NCBI RefSeq assembly: GCF_009765215.1
Contig: NZ_VLNV01000015.1
Span: forward strand, 1 to 34,606
Length of the DNA stretch: 34,606 bases
Origin: Lysobacter prati
GTDB lineage: Bacteria > Pseudomonadota > Gammaproteobacteria > Xanthomonadales > Xanthomonadaceae
Reading direction: 5' to 3'
Shown: positions 26,170 to 34,606 of the stretch, piece after piece
Layout of the letters: each line of letters opens with the position of its first letter
Numbering within the stretch: the stretch's first letter is position 1
Position numbers and translations under genes: made by a program
The notes under the pieces: model-generated
What the model was told of the DNA's origin: nothing
Seen by the model: only the letters and a program-made list of their open reading frames with translations
Database searches by the model: none

Positions 26170-28290
26170 TTACGCGCCGGCGAACCGCACTGCCCCGCCG
26201 ACCCAGCGCGCGACGATGCGCTGCGCCAGCTCCGGCGATTCGCGCAGCAGCCGCTCACCGATGTCCTGGACCTGTGGCAGCAGGTCGGCGTCGCGGCCGA
26301 GGTCGGCGACGCGGAACTGGGCCAGGCCGGTCTGGCGCGTGCCCAGCAGTTCGCCGGGCCCTCGCAGCTCCAGGTCCTTCTCGGCGATGACGAAACCGTC
26401 GTTGGTCTCGCGCATGGTCTCCAGGCGTTGCCGCGCCATCTGCGACAGCGGTGACTGGTACAGCAGCACGCAGCTGGAGGCGGCGCTGCCGCGGCCGACG
26501 CGGCCACGCAACTGGTGCAACTGGGCCAGGCCCAGGCGCTCGGCGTTCTCGATGATCATCAGGGAGGCATTGGGCACGTCGACGCCGACCTCGATCACGG
26601 TGGTCGCCACCAGCAGGTCGATCGTGCCTTCCTTGAAGGCGCGCATGGCCGTCTGTTTTTCCGCCGCCTTCATGCGCCCGTGGACGATGCCCACGCGCAA
26701 CTCCGGCAGGCGCTTGGACAGGTCCTCGAAGGTCGACTGCGCGGCCTGGGCAATGACTTCGTCGCTATCGTCGATCAGGGTGCAGACCCAGTACGCCTGG
26801 CGACCCTCGGCGCAGGCGCGGCGGATGCGCTCGACCAGCTCCGGGCGACGCTCGGCGCTCAGCGCCACGGTCTGCACCGGCGTGCGCCCCGGCGGCAGCT
26901 CGTCGATCGCCGACACGTCGAGGTCGGCATAGGCGGCCATCGCCAGCGTGCGCGGAATGGGCGTGGCGGTCATCACCAGCTGGTGCGGGACGATCGCGGC
27001 GCCGTTGCCATTGCCACCCACGCCCTTGTCGCGCAGCGCCAGGCGCTGGTGCACGCCGAAGCGATGCTGTTCGTCGACGATGGCCAGGCCGAGGTCGCGG
27101 AACGCCACGCCCTCCTGCATCAGCGCATGCGTGCCCACGACCATCTGCGCCTCGCCGGAGGCGACTTCCTCCAGCACCTTGGCGCGGGCACGGCCGGTGA
27201 CCTTGCCGGCCAGCCAGGCCACGCGCACGCCCAGCGGCTCGAGCCAGCCACGCAGGTTGCCCAGGTGCTGCTCGGCCAGCAATTCGGTCGGCGCCATCAA
27301 TGCGGCCTGCTTGCCGGCCTCGACCGCCTGCATCGCCGCCAGTGCCGCGACCACGGTCTTGCCGCTGCCGACGTCGCCCTGGACCAGCCGCAGCATCGGA
27401 TGCGGTTTGGCGAGGTCGGATCGGATCTCGTCGAATACGCGCTGCTGGGCGCCGGTCAACGCGAACGGCAGCGCCTTGCGCAGGCGTCCAGCCAGCGCGG
27501 TCTTGCGCAGTACCGGCGCGGCGTGGGCCTGCTGGGCGATGCGCTGGCGGCGCAGGCTGAGGTGGTGCGCCAGCAGTTCCTCGAGCGCGAGCCGGCGCTG
27601 GGCCGGATGGCGGCCGGCGATGAGCGCGGCGACATCTGCGTCCTGCGGTGGCCGGTGCACGGTCAGCAGTGCCTCGCGCAGCGAAGGCAGCTTGAAGCCG
27701 TCGCGCAGCTCGCGTGGCAGCAGTTCAAGCGACTCCTCGTCCGGCAGGCGGTCGAGGGCCAGGCCGATCAGGCGGCGAAGCGATACCGGCCCAATGCCCT
27801 CGATCGCCGAGTAGACCGGGTCAAGGCTGCTGCCCAGCTCGGCGTCAGCTTCCTCGTCGAGCATGCGGTAGCTGGGATGGACGATCTCCAGGCCGTTCTG
27901 GCCCGGACGCGGCGTGCCGTAACAGCGCACGCGCGCACCCGGCTGGAACTGCGCGACCTGCGCGGCGCGGAAATGGAAGAAGCGCAACACCAGCGTCGCG
28001 CGCGAGTCGTCGCCGATCGCCACGCGCAGCGTCGGCCGGTAACGGAATCCGCGCTCGACCGCTTCCACGCGCCCTTCCACCTGTGCGGCCACGCCCGGCT
28101 GCAGCAGGCGGATCGGGGTGAGTGCGGTGCGGTCCTCGTACTGCCGGGGCAACTGCAGCCACAGGTCCTGCAGCGTGGTCAGGCCGCGAGCGGCCAGCTT
28201 TTCGGCCACGCGCGGGCCAACGCCGCGCAGGCTGCTGATCGGTTGCTGGTGATGGAGAGCGACGGCAATCCCGCCCTTGCGTGTCGGCAT
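26170..28290 (-). CDS. recG: ATP-dependent DNA helicase RecG
   Basis: 706-residue branch-migrating helicase that regresses stalled forks and processes D-loops. An N-terminal wedge/OB domain (about 60-150) precedes the superfamily 2 helicase core: Walker A GDVGSGKT (305-312), APTELLAEQH, DEQH (406-409), TATPIPRT, and in the second RecA lobe VATTVIEVGVDVPNA and QLRGRVGRG. Length agrees with E. coli RecG (693). The ATG at MPTRKGG is chosen; an in-frame TTG nine codons upstream overlaps the terminator region of the gene before. First gene of a series (recG, glk, asparaginase-like, cutC, nucleoside hydrolase), although no recG promoter was found. Confidence 0.96.
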   Translation of the reverse strand: MPTRKGGIAVALHHQQPISSLRGVGPRVAEKLAARGLTTLQDLWLQLPRQYEDRTALTPIRLLQPGVAAQVEGRVEAVERGFRYRPTLRVAIGDDSRATLVLRFFHFRAAQVAQFQPGARVRCYGTPRPGQNGLEIVHPSYRMLDEEADAELGSSLDPVYSAIEGIGPVSLRRLIGLALDRLPDEESLELLPRELRDGFKLPSLREALLTVHRPPQDADVAALIAGRHPAQRRLALEELLAHHLSLRRQRIAQQAHAAPVLRKTALAGRLRKALPFALTGAQQRVFDEIRSDLAKPHPMLRLVQGDVGSGKTVVAALAAMQAVEAGKQAALMAPTELLAEQHLGNLRGWLEPLGVRVAWLAGKVTGRARAKVLEEVASGEAQMVVGTHALMQEGVAFRDLGLAIVDEQHRFGVHQRLALRDKGVGGNGNGAAIVPHQLVMTATPIPRTLAMAAYADLDVSAIDELPPGRTPVQTVALSAERRPELVERIRRACAEGRQAYWVCTLIDDSDEVIAQAAQSTFEDLSKRLPELRVGIVHGRMKAAEKQTAMRAFKEGTIDLLVATTVIEVGVDVPNASLMIIENAERLGLAQLHQLRGRVGRGSAASSCVLLYQSPLSQMARQRLETMRETNDGFVIAEKDLELRGPGELLGTRQTGLAQFRVADLGRDADLLPQVQDIGERLLRESPELAQRIVARWVGGAVRFAGA

Positions 28291-28324
28291 CCGCCAAGGA
28301 TGCCCGGATCGCTGCAAAACCTGA

Positions 28325-28347
28325 ACCCCGGCACGGTGTGCCGGGGT
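28325..28347 (-). terminator. Terminator of the TonB-receptor transcript
   Basis: ACCCCGGCAC (28325-28334) and GTGCCGGGGT (28338-28347) form a 10-bp stem with a 3-base loop, 22 bases past the receptor stop. On the minus strand TCAGGTTTTG follows, a weak U-tract. It lies between the receptor gene and recG. Confidence 0.75.
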
Positions 28348-28369
28348 CGGTGGAGGCCCCGCCTCCTGG

Positions 28370-30793
28370 TCAGAACTTCGCGCTGACTTCCAGGCCGTAC
28401 TGGCGCGGCTGGGTCATGCGCGCGCCAACGGTGCCGAGCACGGTCATGCCGTAGGTGCCCAGCGAGTTGACGTACTGGTTGTCGAACACGTTGTTGCCGT
28501 ACAGCGCCCAACCCCAGTGGCCGCTGGCCGAGGTCCAGCCCAGGCGCACGTCGGTGAGGTTCTGCGCCTCGCCGATGTCGACGGTGCCGGCACCCGTGCC
28601 GCACCCCAGCAGGCTGGCGGACTCGTCATTGCTGCGGCATTCGCCGACGTAGGAGTGACGCAGCGAAGCGCGCATGTCGCCGGCATCGCCCATGTGCCAG
28701 ACATAGTTGGCACCGGCGGCAAACGACCACTTCGGCGCGCCGCTGGCCTGGCCGGCCAGGTCGACACCCTGCGGGTTGATGTACGACTTGTAGGTCGAGT
28801 CCAGGTACTCGGCGTTGAAGTCGAAGCCGAGCCCGTCGGTGGCCTGCCAGCGCACGTCAAAGTCGACGCCGTAGGCTTCCTGGTCGGAGGTGTTGACCAC
28901 GAAGCGCGGAATGGCCGTGGTCATGTCCAGCGTGACGGCCTGGCGGTTGTCGTAGACGTAGTAGAAGGCCGAGACGTTGTAGGCCAGGCGCTGGTCCGGG
29001 AACGACTGCTTGATGCCGGTCTCGAAGTTCCAGACATCCTCGTTCTCGAACTCGCTGCCGATCTGCAGCGCATTGAAACCGCCTGCCTTGTAACCCTTGG
29101 CCAGCGAGGCGAAGCCCATCAGGTTCTCGGCGAAGTGGTAGTCGGCGACGAAGCGCGGGCTCCAGTCGTCCCACGACTTCTTGGCGCGGTTGAGCACGCC
29201 CTTGTTCAACATCGCCGGCGGATCGATGAAGGCGACGTCGAAGATGAACATCTCCTTCGGCAACCCGATCGCATCGAAGAAGCCGATCGAATCGAGCAGG
29301 TTGAGCTGGGCGTCCAGCTCCGGCGCGCTGCGGTGATCGTTGAACCAGGTGAAGTCCTTCTCGTCGCGGGTGTAGCGCAGGCCGGCGGTCAGGTTGAGCT
29401 TGTCGTTGACGTGCCAGGTGGCGTCGCCGAACGCGGCGTAGGCCTTGGTGTCGAGCGTGTTGACGAACTTCTCGTTCCACGGCAGACCGGTCAGGTCGAC
29501 CGGGATGCCGAACATGTTCGCGACCTGCGTGATCGGGCCGAACAGGCCACCCGGCGCGAGACCCATGTTGTTGGCGATGGTGTCGATCGAGTCGGTGAGC
29601 GCATTGACCTCGCTGGTCTGGTCAGCCTCTTCCTGGAAGTAGCTGACGCCGGCGGACCAGTCCACGCGGTCGGTGCTGCCGGTGAACTTGAACTCCTGGT
29701 AGAAGTTCTCGTTGCTCTCGGTGTTGGTCGAATCGACGTAGAGGTAGCTGAGGTTGGTGCCGTCTTCCTCGACGCGGTTGAGCGAGTCGTACTGGTGCCA
29801 GGCCGAGGTCGAGGTCAGGCTGCCCCAGCCGAAGTTGTGGTCGACGATCAGCGTCACGCCGTCGAACGTGCGCGTCTCGGCATTGCCCTGCGCATCGGTC
29901 GCGGTCGCCACCTTCAGCGGATCGAGGAACTGCGACGGGTCGGCCGGTGCGGTCGGCAGCATCGGCAACGCCGGGATCGGCACCACGCCTGTGGTGGCCT
30001 GGCCGAGCTGGTCCAGGCTCTCGTGGTCCCAGGTGATCCAGGCGCGGGTGTCGTCGCCGAACCGGGTCTGGAACGAGGCGCGGGTGGCCCAGTTGTCCTC
30101 CGGCGCGAGGTCCTGGCCGGTAACCGAATCCTGGATCCAGCCGTCGCTGTGGTTGAAGATGCCGTTGAAGCGGAACGCCGAGTCCTCGCTCACGGCGATG
30201 TTCGCCATGCCCTCGAAGTACTGCTTGTTGTCATTGCCCAGGCGCAGCTTGGCGCGCGCGCCGTTCTGGTCTTCGGGGCGGGTGGTGATGATCGCGATCG
30301 CGCCCGCCGCAGTGTTGCGGCCGAACAGCGTGCCCTGCGGGCCCTTGAGCACTTCGATGCGCTGCAGGTCGGTGAACGGCAGCAGCACGCCGCCCCCGCG
30401 ACCGGCGTAGACGCCGTCGACGTACACGCCCACGGCTGGATCGGTACCGATGCCGAAGTCGTCGGTGGCGATGCCGCGCAGCTGGAAGCTCGGCTGGGTC
30501 GGCTGCAGGCTGTTGATCTGCAGGCCGGGCACGAAGCTATCGATGTCACCGAGATCCTCGGCGGCGACGTCCTCGAGCAGCTGCTCGGTGACGACCTGCA
30601 GCGCGATCGGCACGTCCTGCAGTTCCTGCTCGCGGCTCTGCGCGGTGACGGTGATCGTGTCCAGCTGCGTGGCGCTGACCGGCGCGGGTGCGCCGGCGGT
30701 CTGCGCCATGGCCAGCGGCATTGCCGCGGTGAATGCGAGACCGGACAGTGCGCGGCCCAGACTGATTGCGAGCCTGCTCTTGCGTGGCGACAT
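28370..30793 (-). CDS. TonB-dependent outer-membrane receptor
   Basis: 807-residue precursor of a 22-strand beta-barrel importer energised by TonB-ExbBD. The signal peptide covers about residues 1-30 (ending PLAMAQ). A TonB box (DTITVTA, about 45-51) precedes the plug domain with QLRGIATDDFGIGTDPAVGV, VYVDGVYAGRGGG and RIEVLKGPQGTLFGRNTAAGAI. The barrel ends QYGLEVSAKF with the typical terminal Phe. Two cysteines (GECRSNDESASLLGCG) in a late loop could form a disulfide. The plug style is that of receptors common in xanthomonads and sphingomonads for hydrophobic or plant-derived compounds rather than siderophores only; the ligand is unknown. The ATG follows GGGGAG. Downstream of the cytochrome gene on the same strand (112-base gap). 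Confidence 0.93.
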   Translation of the reverse strand: MSPRKSRLAISLGRALSGLAFTAAMPLAMAQTAGAPAPVSATQLDTITVTAQSREQELQDVPIALQVVTEQLLEDVAAEDLGDIDSFVPGLQINSLQPTQPSFQLRGIATDDFGIGTDPAVGVYVDGVYAGRGGGVLLPFTDLQRIEVLKGPQGTLFGRNTAAGAIAIITTRPEDQNGARAKLRLGNDNKQYFEGMANIAVSEDSAFRFNGIFNHSDGWIQDSVTGQDLAPEDNWATRASFQTRFGDDTRAWITWDHESLDQLGQATTGVVPIPALPMLPTAPADPSQFLDPLKVATATDAQGNAETRTFDGVTLIVDHNFGWGSLTSTSAWHQYDSLNRVEEDGTNLSYLYVDSTNTESNENFYQEFKFTGSTDRVDWSAGVSYFQEEADQTSEVNALTDSIDTIANNMGLAPGGLFGPITQVANMFGIPVDLTGLPWNEKFVNTLDTKAYAAFGDATWHVNDKLNLTAGLRYTRDEKDFTWFNDHRSAPELDAQLNLLDSIGFFDAIGLPKEMFIFDVAFIDPPAMLNKGVLNRAKKSWDDWSPRFVADYHFAENLMGFASLAKGYKAGGFNALQIGSEFENEDVWNFETGIKQSFPDQRLAYNVSAFYYVYDNRQAVTLDMTTAIPRFVVNTSDQEAYGVDFDVRWQATDGLGFDFNAEYLDSTYKSYINPQGVDLAGQASGAPKWSFAAGANYVWHMGDAGDMRASLRHSYVGECRSNDESASLLGCGTGAGTVDIGEAQNLTDVRLGWTSASGHWGWALYGNNVFDNQYVNSLGTYGMTVLGTVGARMTQPRQYGLEVSAKF

Positions 30794-30905
30794 CGGAACT
30801 CCCCTCCCAATGACTTTCTTGTTGTTTTGGCGCCGGCGGTCCACGTATGACCGGACCGCTCGGCAAGTGGTTACTTCACAGCGATTGCATCACCGCGGCT
30901 TCAAA

Positions 30906-32081
30906 TCACCGCGACTGCATCGCGACGTTCTGCTCCGTATCGGTGCAACTCCCCAGCCATGCGCCGATCCAGTCACGTATCAGCGCAACGCCTTCTTCGT
31001 GCACGGTTCCCCGACCGAGCTCGGGCATCATCGCACCTGGATCGAGGCTGTCCATCCGGTAGACGAGGATCGAATCGTCCGGACGGCCCGGCACGATGTC
31101 GAACATGTGGTCGCCGGTGCCCTGCCCGGCCGCGACCGGCGGCTTGCACAAGCCGATGCGACGCGAATCCGTCGTTCCGGCGTCGAGCCAGAGACCGGAG
31201 GTATCGGCCGGTCCTTTCGGGTTGTGGCAATGGCCGCAGTTGACGTCGAGATAGGCGCGCGCGCGGTCACCGAGCTTGGCCGAGGTGTCGTCGAAGCGCG
31301 CATTGCGCGGCACGCCGGACTTCGGCAGCCCCTGCAGGCGGCCAAGCTCGACCATGCGTTCGAGCTGGTTGCTGCCCGGATGCCACGGGTCCTCGCGATT
31401 GAGGTGGCGCGCCTTCGGGCCGATCGGGTGCAGCACGCGCGTAGTGTTGTTGGTGGAATGACAACCGGCGCACTGGTTCTCGTCGGGGACCATGTAGCTG
31501 AAGGACTGCTTGCCGCTGCCGTCGGGCTTCTGCAGCGTCATCGCGATCGAATCACCCGCGCGGGCCAGCACGGCTTCGGTCTGCTGCTGATTCCAGACGT
31601 AGGCCATTGCCACCCAACCCTTCTCGCGATGCACCAGCAGGCGCGTCTCGATCAGGCGGACCTTGGACAGGTCCAGGCCGTCGCGGCTCTCCGCCGGCGT
31701 CTCGGCCACACGCAGCACCGCATCGCCGTTGCCTGCGCGCGGGTAGTAAAAGGTCTTGCTGATGATGGTGCCGACCGGGAAGTCGAAGGCCTCGTAATCC
31801 TGATACGTGGCCTTGGTTTCCGGCGGCAGCCACAGCGTGCGCAGCTTGTGCGCGTAATCGCTGAACAACGCACTGTTGAGGGCGTACGGTTCGACGCCCT
31901 CGTTCATGCGCAGGTGGCCGTCGGCGACGGACAGCACGTGCCAGTCGCTCAATTGCTCCGGCTGACCGGTTGCATGGAACTGCACCGGTTCCTGGCTGCG
32001 CTTGCATCCCACCAGCGACATCGCGAACATCATCATGGCCGCGCCGATCACGACGGCCCTGATCAATATGCCTTGCTTCAT
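30906..32081 (-). CDS. Diheme c-type cytochrome lipoprotein (SO2930/HNE_0200-like)
   Basis: 391-residue exported lipoprotein with two c-type heme sites. The signal ends in the lipobox LVGC (Cys26); Lys at +2 suggests outer-membrane sorting. A roughly 170-residue non-heme domain follows (from about 30). Heme site 1 is C204-A-G-C207-H208 and heme site 2 is C282-G-H-C285-H286. The C-terminal part is a cytochrome c fold with a likely Met ligand at 351/352 (GAMMPELG) and the closing LIRDWIGAW. The pattern matches what I recall of the SO2930 family (TIGR03806), found beside parallel beta-helix proteins; function unknown. Its ATG overlaps the stop of that neighbour (ATGA). Electron transfer in the envelope is inferred. 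Confidence 0.87.
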   Translation of the reverse strand: MKQGILIRAVVIGAAMMMFAMSLVGCKRSQEPVQFHATGQPEQLSDWHVLSVADGHLRMNEGVEPYALNSALFSDYAHKLRTLWLPPETKATYQDYEAFDFPVGTIISKTFYYPRAGNGDAVLRVAETPAESRDGLDLSKVRLIETRLLVHREKGWVAMAYVWNQQQTEAVLARAGDSIAMTLQKPDGSGKQSFSYMVPDENQCAGCHSTNNTTRVLHPIGPKARHLNREDPWHPGSNQLERMVELGRLQGLPKSGVPRNARFDDTSAKLGDRARAYLDVNCGHCHNPKGPADTSGLWLDAGTTDSRRIGLCKPPVAAGQGTGDHMFDIVPGRPDDSILVYRMDSLDPGAMMPELGRGTVHEEGVALIRDWIGAWLGSCTDTEQNVAMQSR

Positions 32082-33331
32082 GCCGTCGGAACCGCCTTCG
32101 TCGCCGCAGCGCCCATGTCACCCGGCATCGTCACCACCGGCAGCGGCGGCAGCTTGCAGCGCACGGCATCGGTCACCAGGCTCGGGTTCTTGTACTTGTT
32201 GGGGCCGTCGGCGTTGAGTGTTTCGGCAGCGCCGTTGTCGATGCAGACCTGGGCGCCGCCCGGGCGCGCGGTGTTGACGTAACCGTCCCAGAGCACGTCC
32301 GGCAGGTGGCCGGTCAGGCCGAACATCGCCACGCGCAATGCCTTCAGGTCGAGGCCATCGGGCTTGTCGCCGCCACCCTTGAAGCGGTTGCCGTAAATGG
32401 CGATCTCTTCCGGATACGGATCGAACGCCTTGGCCACACCCTTCTCGGTCATGTAACCGGTGGAGAAGTAGCTGGAGATGATCACGTTCGCCGTCTGGTT
32501 GTCGGCGATGTCGTTGTCGAAGATCTCGACCTTGTCATTGGAGTTGATCACCACGCCCGAGCCGGCCGGGACGCTGGCCACGGCCGCGCCCTTGGCGGCG
32601 AAATTGCCGGTGTTGTTGGCGATCACCTTGTTGCGGTAGACGCGGGTGGTGTGGCCCGGCTGCGGCAGGTTGGGCATGTTGAACACGAGGATGCCGCCGG
32701 TGTTGTCGGTGGCGGTGTTCTCGTAGACGTCGGCGCCGATCGAGTTCTCGATCTCGATGCCGGCGACGTTGCGCTCGGCGCGGTTGCGGCGCACGACCAC
32801 GTTCTTCGACTGGCCGACGTAGATGCCGGCGTCGGAGGCGCCAATCACGACCGAATCCTCGATCAGCACGTTCGTGGTCTGCACCGGGTAGATGCCGTAG
32901 GCGCCATTGGTGGTCTTGGGACCGCCGGTCCATTCGACGCGGACGCCACGGATGGTGATGTTCTCGCCTTCGTTGACCTTCAGGCCATCGCCCTTGCTGT
33001 CCTCGATGGCGAGGTTTTCCAGGGTGAAGTTGCCGGCGTTGACCAGCAGGCCTTCGGCACCGGCCTTCTGGTCCTTGAAGCTCAGGATGGTCTTGTCCAT
33101 GCCGGCGCCGCGGAGGGTCACGCCGTCGACGCGCAGGCTCAGGCTGCGGTCGAAGGAGAAGCGGCCGGCGGGAATTTCGATCACGTCGCCCGCCTTGGCA
33201 TCGAGCAGACGACCGATCAGCACCTTCTGGTAGTCGGCGTCGGCGGCCGGCGCTGCGGCCTCCTGCTTCTGGCAGCCGGCCAGGCTGGCCACGCCAACGG
33301 CGATCGCAATGCTGAGAGTGATGCGCTTCAT
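32078..33331 (-). CDS. Parallel beta-helix lipoprotein (TIGR03805-like)
   Basis: 417-residue exported protein. The signal [20 protein letters not shown] has the lipobox LAGC with Cys20. From about residue 55 to 320 it has right-handed beta-helix turns: repeated short strands with Asn/Asp/Gly turns, for example [57 protein letters not shown] and [17 protein letters not shown]. Cys363 and Cys392 could form a disulfide. The fold is shared with polysaccharide lyases and surface or copper-binding NosD-like proteins, but no catalytic triad was recognised. It is coupled to the diheme cytochrome and divergent from the AraC regulator. An ATG seven codons upstream (33352) is the alternative start. Confidence 0.85.
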   Translation of the reverse strand: MKRITLSIAIAVGVASLAGCQKQEAAAPAADADYQKVLIGRLLDAKAGDVIEIPAGRFSFDRSLSLRVDGVTLRGAGMDKTILSFKDQKAGAEGLLVNAGNFTLENLAIEDSKGDGLKVNEGENITIRGVRVEWTGGPKTTNGAYGIYPVQTTNVLIEDSVVIGASDAGIYVGQSKNVVVRRNRAERNVAGIEIENSIGADVYENTATDNTGGILVFNMPNLPQPGHTTRVYRNKVIANNTGNFAAKGAAVASVPAGSGVVINSNDKVEIFDNDIADNQTANVIISSYFSTGYMTEKGVAKAFDPYPEEIAIYGNRFKGGGDKPDGLDLKALRVAMFGLTGHLPDVLWDGYVNTARPGGAQVCIDNGAAETLNADGPNKYKNPSLVTDAVRCKLPPLPVVTMPGDMGAAATKAVPTA

Positions 33332-33333
33332 AA

Positions 33334-33472
33334 GGTTTGCGTCCGTCCCCATTCCAGACTGTCCCGGCGGCCTTCCCCGGTCGCATCGCGGAGGGGAAGA
33401 AGTAAAACGCAGTCTGTGACCTTCGGAGGACGACCGTGGAGGGCAAACCCGGCATACTCCGGGGGGCAAACC
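33334..33472. promoter_or_regulatory. Divergent control region with repeated GCAAACC boxes
   Basis: The 160 bases between the beta-helix gene and the AraC regulator carry GGGCAAACC at 33441-33449 and again at 33464-33472, 23 bp apart (about two helical turns). A third core GCAAACC lies in the opposite orientation at 33334-33340. CAGACTG (33355-33361) and CAGTCTG (33410-33416) form a wider inverted pair. Direct repeats two turns apart are typical of AraC-family operators. The assignment to this regulator is inference. Confidence 0.5.
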
Positions 33473-33491
33473 GGACAAGCTACGCAAGCGT

Positions 33492-34529
33492 ATGCAACCA
33501 ATCGACCACGACGACCCGCGCCAGAGCGTGGCCAACATCAAGAGCGGCATCGTTGCCGGCCTGGTCGCCATGGCCGCCGAATCCGGCGTCGGCTGCGAGG
33601 GCTGGTTCGCCGGCCTGCGCCTGGGGCCTGCGGAGTTCGACGGCGAGACCCCGGTCTACCTGTCCTACCGTCAGACGTGCCAGATCATCCGCCGCGCGGT
33701 GCGCAGCCTGCCTGTGCGCGGCCCCGGCCTGGTCCTGGGTGAGCGCCAGACCATTGGCCATTTCGGCCTGCTCGGGCTGGCCATGCTGACCGCGCCGCGT
33801 TTCGCCGAGGCATTGCAGCTGGGCGTCCACTACGCGCCGATCACCGGCGCGATGATGGAGCTGGAGCTGGACGTCGACGGGAACCAGGACCTTGGCATGG
33901 TCGCCAGCATGCGCACGCCGGATCCGGAACTGGAGCCGTTCCTGTGCGAGGAGCTGTTCGCCAGTTGCCTGATGCTCTGCCGTGGCCTGCTCGGCGCGGC
34001 CTTCCGGCCGACGGTGCTGGAATTGGCCTACCCAGCTCCGGACTACGCCGACGACTATGCGCGCGTGTTCGACTGCGAGGTGCGTTTCGATTGCCCGCGC
34101 AATCGCGTGGTCATCGATGCGCGCTGGCTGGGGACGGCGATGCCGGCCGGCAACGCCGCCAGCGCCCAGCGCGTGCTGGCGCTATGCGACGAGCAGATGC
34201 CGGCCGGACAGCCACGCAGCGAAATAGTGGCCGTGGTGGAGCGTCTGCTGCTGCAGCGCCTGGCCGACAACCCGCGCCTGGTCGACATCGCCGCGGCGTT
34301 GCATCTGACCGAACGCACGCTGCGCCGCCAGTTGCAGGCGGCGCAGACCAGCTTCAGCGAGTTGCACGATCGCGTGCGCAGCGAATCGGCTAGGGCCATG
34401 TTGAGCGACCAGAAGCTGAGCATCGCGAACGTCGGCGCGGCGGTCGGCTTCAAGGACGCGCGTGAATTCCGCCGCGCATTCAAGCGCTGGACGGGCGTGG
34501 CACCGCGGGAGATGCGGGCGCAGGGCTAA
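33492..34529 (+). CDS. AraC-family transcriptional regulator
   Basis: 345-residue DNA-binding regulator. The N-terminal two thirds match the arabinose-binding-like sensor domain PF12625, often found in OruR/ArgR-type regulators of lipid, amine or aromatic metabolism (PGLVLGERQTIGHFGLLGLAMLTAP; VLELAYPAPDYADDYARVFDCEVRFD). The C-terminal 85 residues hold two helix-turn-helix units (LVDIAAALHLTERTLRRQLQ and ANVGAAVGFKDAREFRRAFKRWTGVAP). It is divergent from the beta-helix, cytochrome and receptor genes and is the likely activator of that set; this is inference from position. The ATG is the first in the frame, with only a weak ribosome site. The window ends shortly after it, so any downstream partner is not visible. 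Confidence 0.9.
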   Translation: MQPIDHDDPRQSVANIKSGIVAGLVAMAAESGVGCEGWFAGLRLGPAEFDGETPVYLSYRQTCQIIRRAVRSLPVRGPGLVLGERQTIGHFGLLGLAMLTAPRFAEALQLGVHYAPITGAMMELELDVDGNQDLGMVASMRTPDPELEPFLCEELFASCLMLCRGLLGAAFRPTVLELAYPAPDYADDYARVFDCEVRFDCPRNRVVIDARWLGTAMPAGNAASAQRVLALCDEQMPAGQPRSEIVAVVERLLLQRLADNPRLVDIAAALHLTERTLRRQLQAAQTSFSELHDRVRSESARAMLSDQKLSIANVGAAVGFKDAREFRRAFKRWTGVAPREMRAQG

Positions 34530-34545
34530 AGGGCTACTGGGCTTA

Positions 34546-34603
34546 CGTCTGCGGAAGGGCGCCGTCCGCCGGGCCGGGGATTGCTCCGCCCCTTCGTCGG
34601 ACA
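34546..34603. repeat. Right copy of the window-end inverted repeat
   Basis: Bases 34563-34603 are the exact reverse complement of 1-41, with similarity fading to about 34546. The copy begins 16 bases after the AraC gene stop and can form the same GTCCG/CGGAC hairpin. In this position it could act as a transcription end for the regulator gene. The window stops three bases later. Confidence 0.8.
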
Positions 34604-34606
34604 TCC

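Noticed and set aside
28517-30850. 777-codon open frame antisense to the TonB receptor
   Set aside because: Arg/Val/Glu-rich shadow of a gene with complete signal, TonB box, plug and barrel terminus.
32306-33742. 478-codon open frame antisense to the beta-helix gene
   Set aside because: Its Val/Gly/Asp repeats are the mirror of beta-helix codons, and it runs into the AraC gene in another frame.
34182-34604. Minus-strand open frame running from the right-end repeat into the AraC gene
   Set aside because: It starts in the repeat and is otherwise antisense to the helix-turn-helix region; there is no ribosome site or family.

Overview
The window looks like about 34.6 kb of a GC-rich gammaproteobacterial chromosome of the Xanthomonadaceae type (Lysobacter, Luteimonas or a close relative). 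This placement is inference. It rests on the high GC content, the pilMNOPQ operon divergent from a PBP1A gene, a moxR-DUF58-DUF4381-batA-batBC-batD operon, a type B ribosomal protein L31 gene beside citrate synthase, and a large TonB-dependent receptor. I saw no tRNA, rRNA, CRISPR array, insertion sequence or phage gene. Most coding is on the minus strand; only mrcA, one conserved hypothetical gene and the AraC-family regulator are on the plus strand.

Layout. (1) 1-3.6 kb: the end of the window lies in a repeat, followed by transketolase and a DAACS-family dicarboxylate/amino-acid symporter. (2) 3.7-10.6 kb: a six-gene Bat/MoxR operon with mostly overlapping stop and start codons (MoxR ATPase, DUF58, DUF4381, BatA, a BatB-BatC fusion and BatD). 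(3) 10.7-15.8 kb: pilMNOPQ, the alignment and secretin subcomplex of the type IV pilus, closed by a strong terminator. (4) 16.0-18.5 kb: mrcA (PBP1A). (5) 18.7-20.1 kb: a conserved protein of unknown function and a six-helix membrane protein. (6) 20.1-22.2 kb: gltA and rpmE2, separated by 0.5 kb of repeat-bearing DNA. (7) 22.2-28.3 kb: recG, glk, a Tat-exported glycosylasparaginase-like enzyme, cutC and a nucleoside hydrolase, all in one direction with small gaps or overlaps. This looks like a scavenging operon behind a DNA-repair helicase. (8) 28.4-34.5 kb: a TonB-dependent receptor, a diheme cytochrome c lipoprotein, a parallel beta-helix lipoprotein translationally coupled to it, and a divergent AraC-family regulator.

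The last region is the best candidate for a poorly described system. The cytochrome and beta-helix proteins belong to a pair of families that, as I recall, occur together in many proteobacteria without a known function. Here they sit with an outer-membrane receptor and a dedicated regulator. A 9-base element repeated 23 bp apart in the divergent control region is a candidate operator.

The two ends of the window carry the same 41-base sequence in opposite orientation. This suggests that the window is a complete contig ending in copies of a dispersed repeat. Functions are read from motifs and family knowledge; no database search was run.
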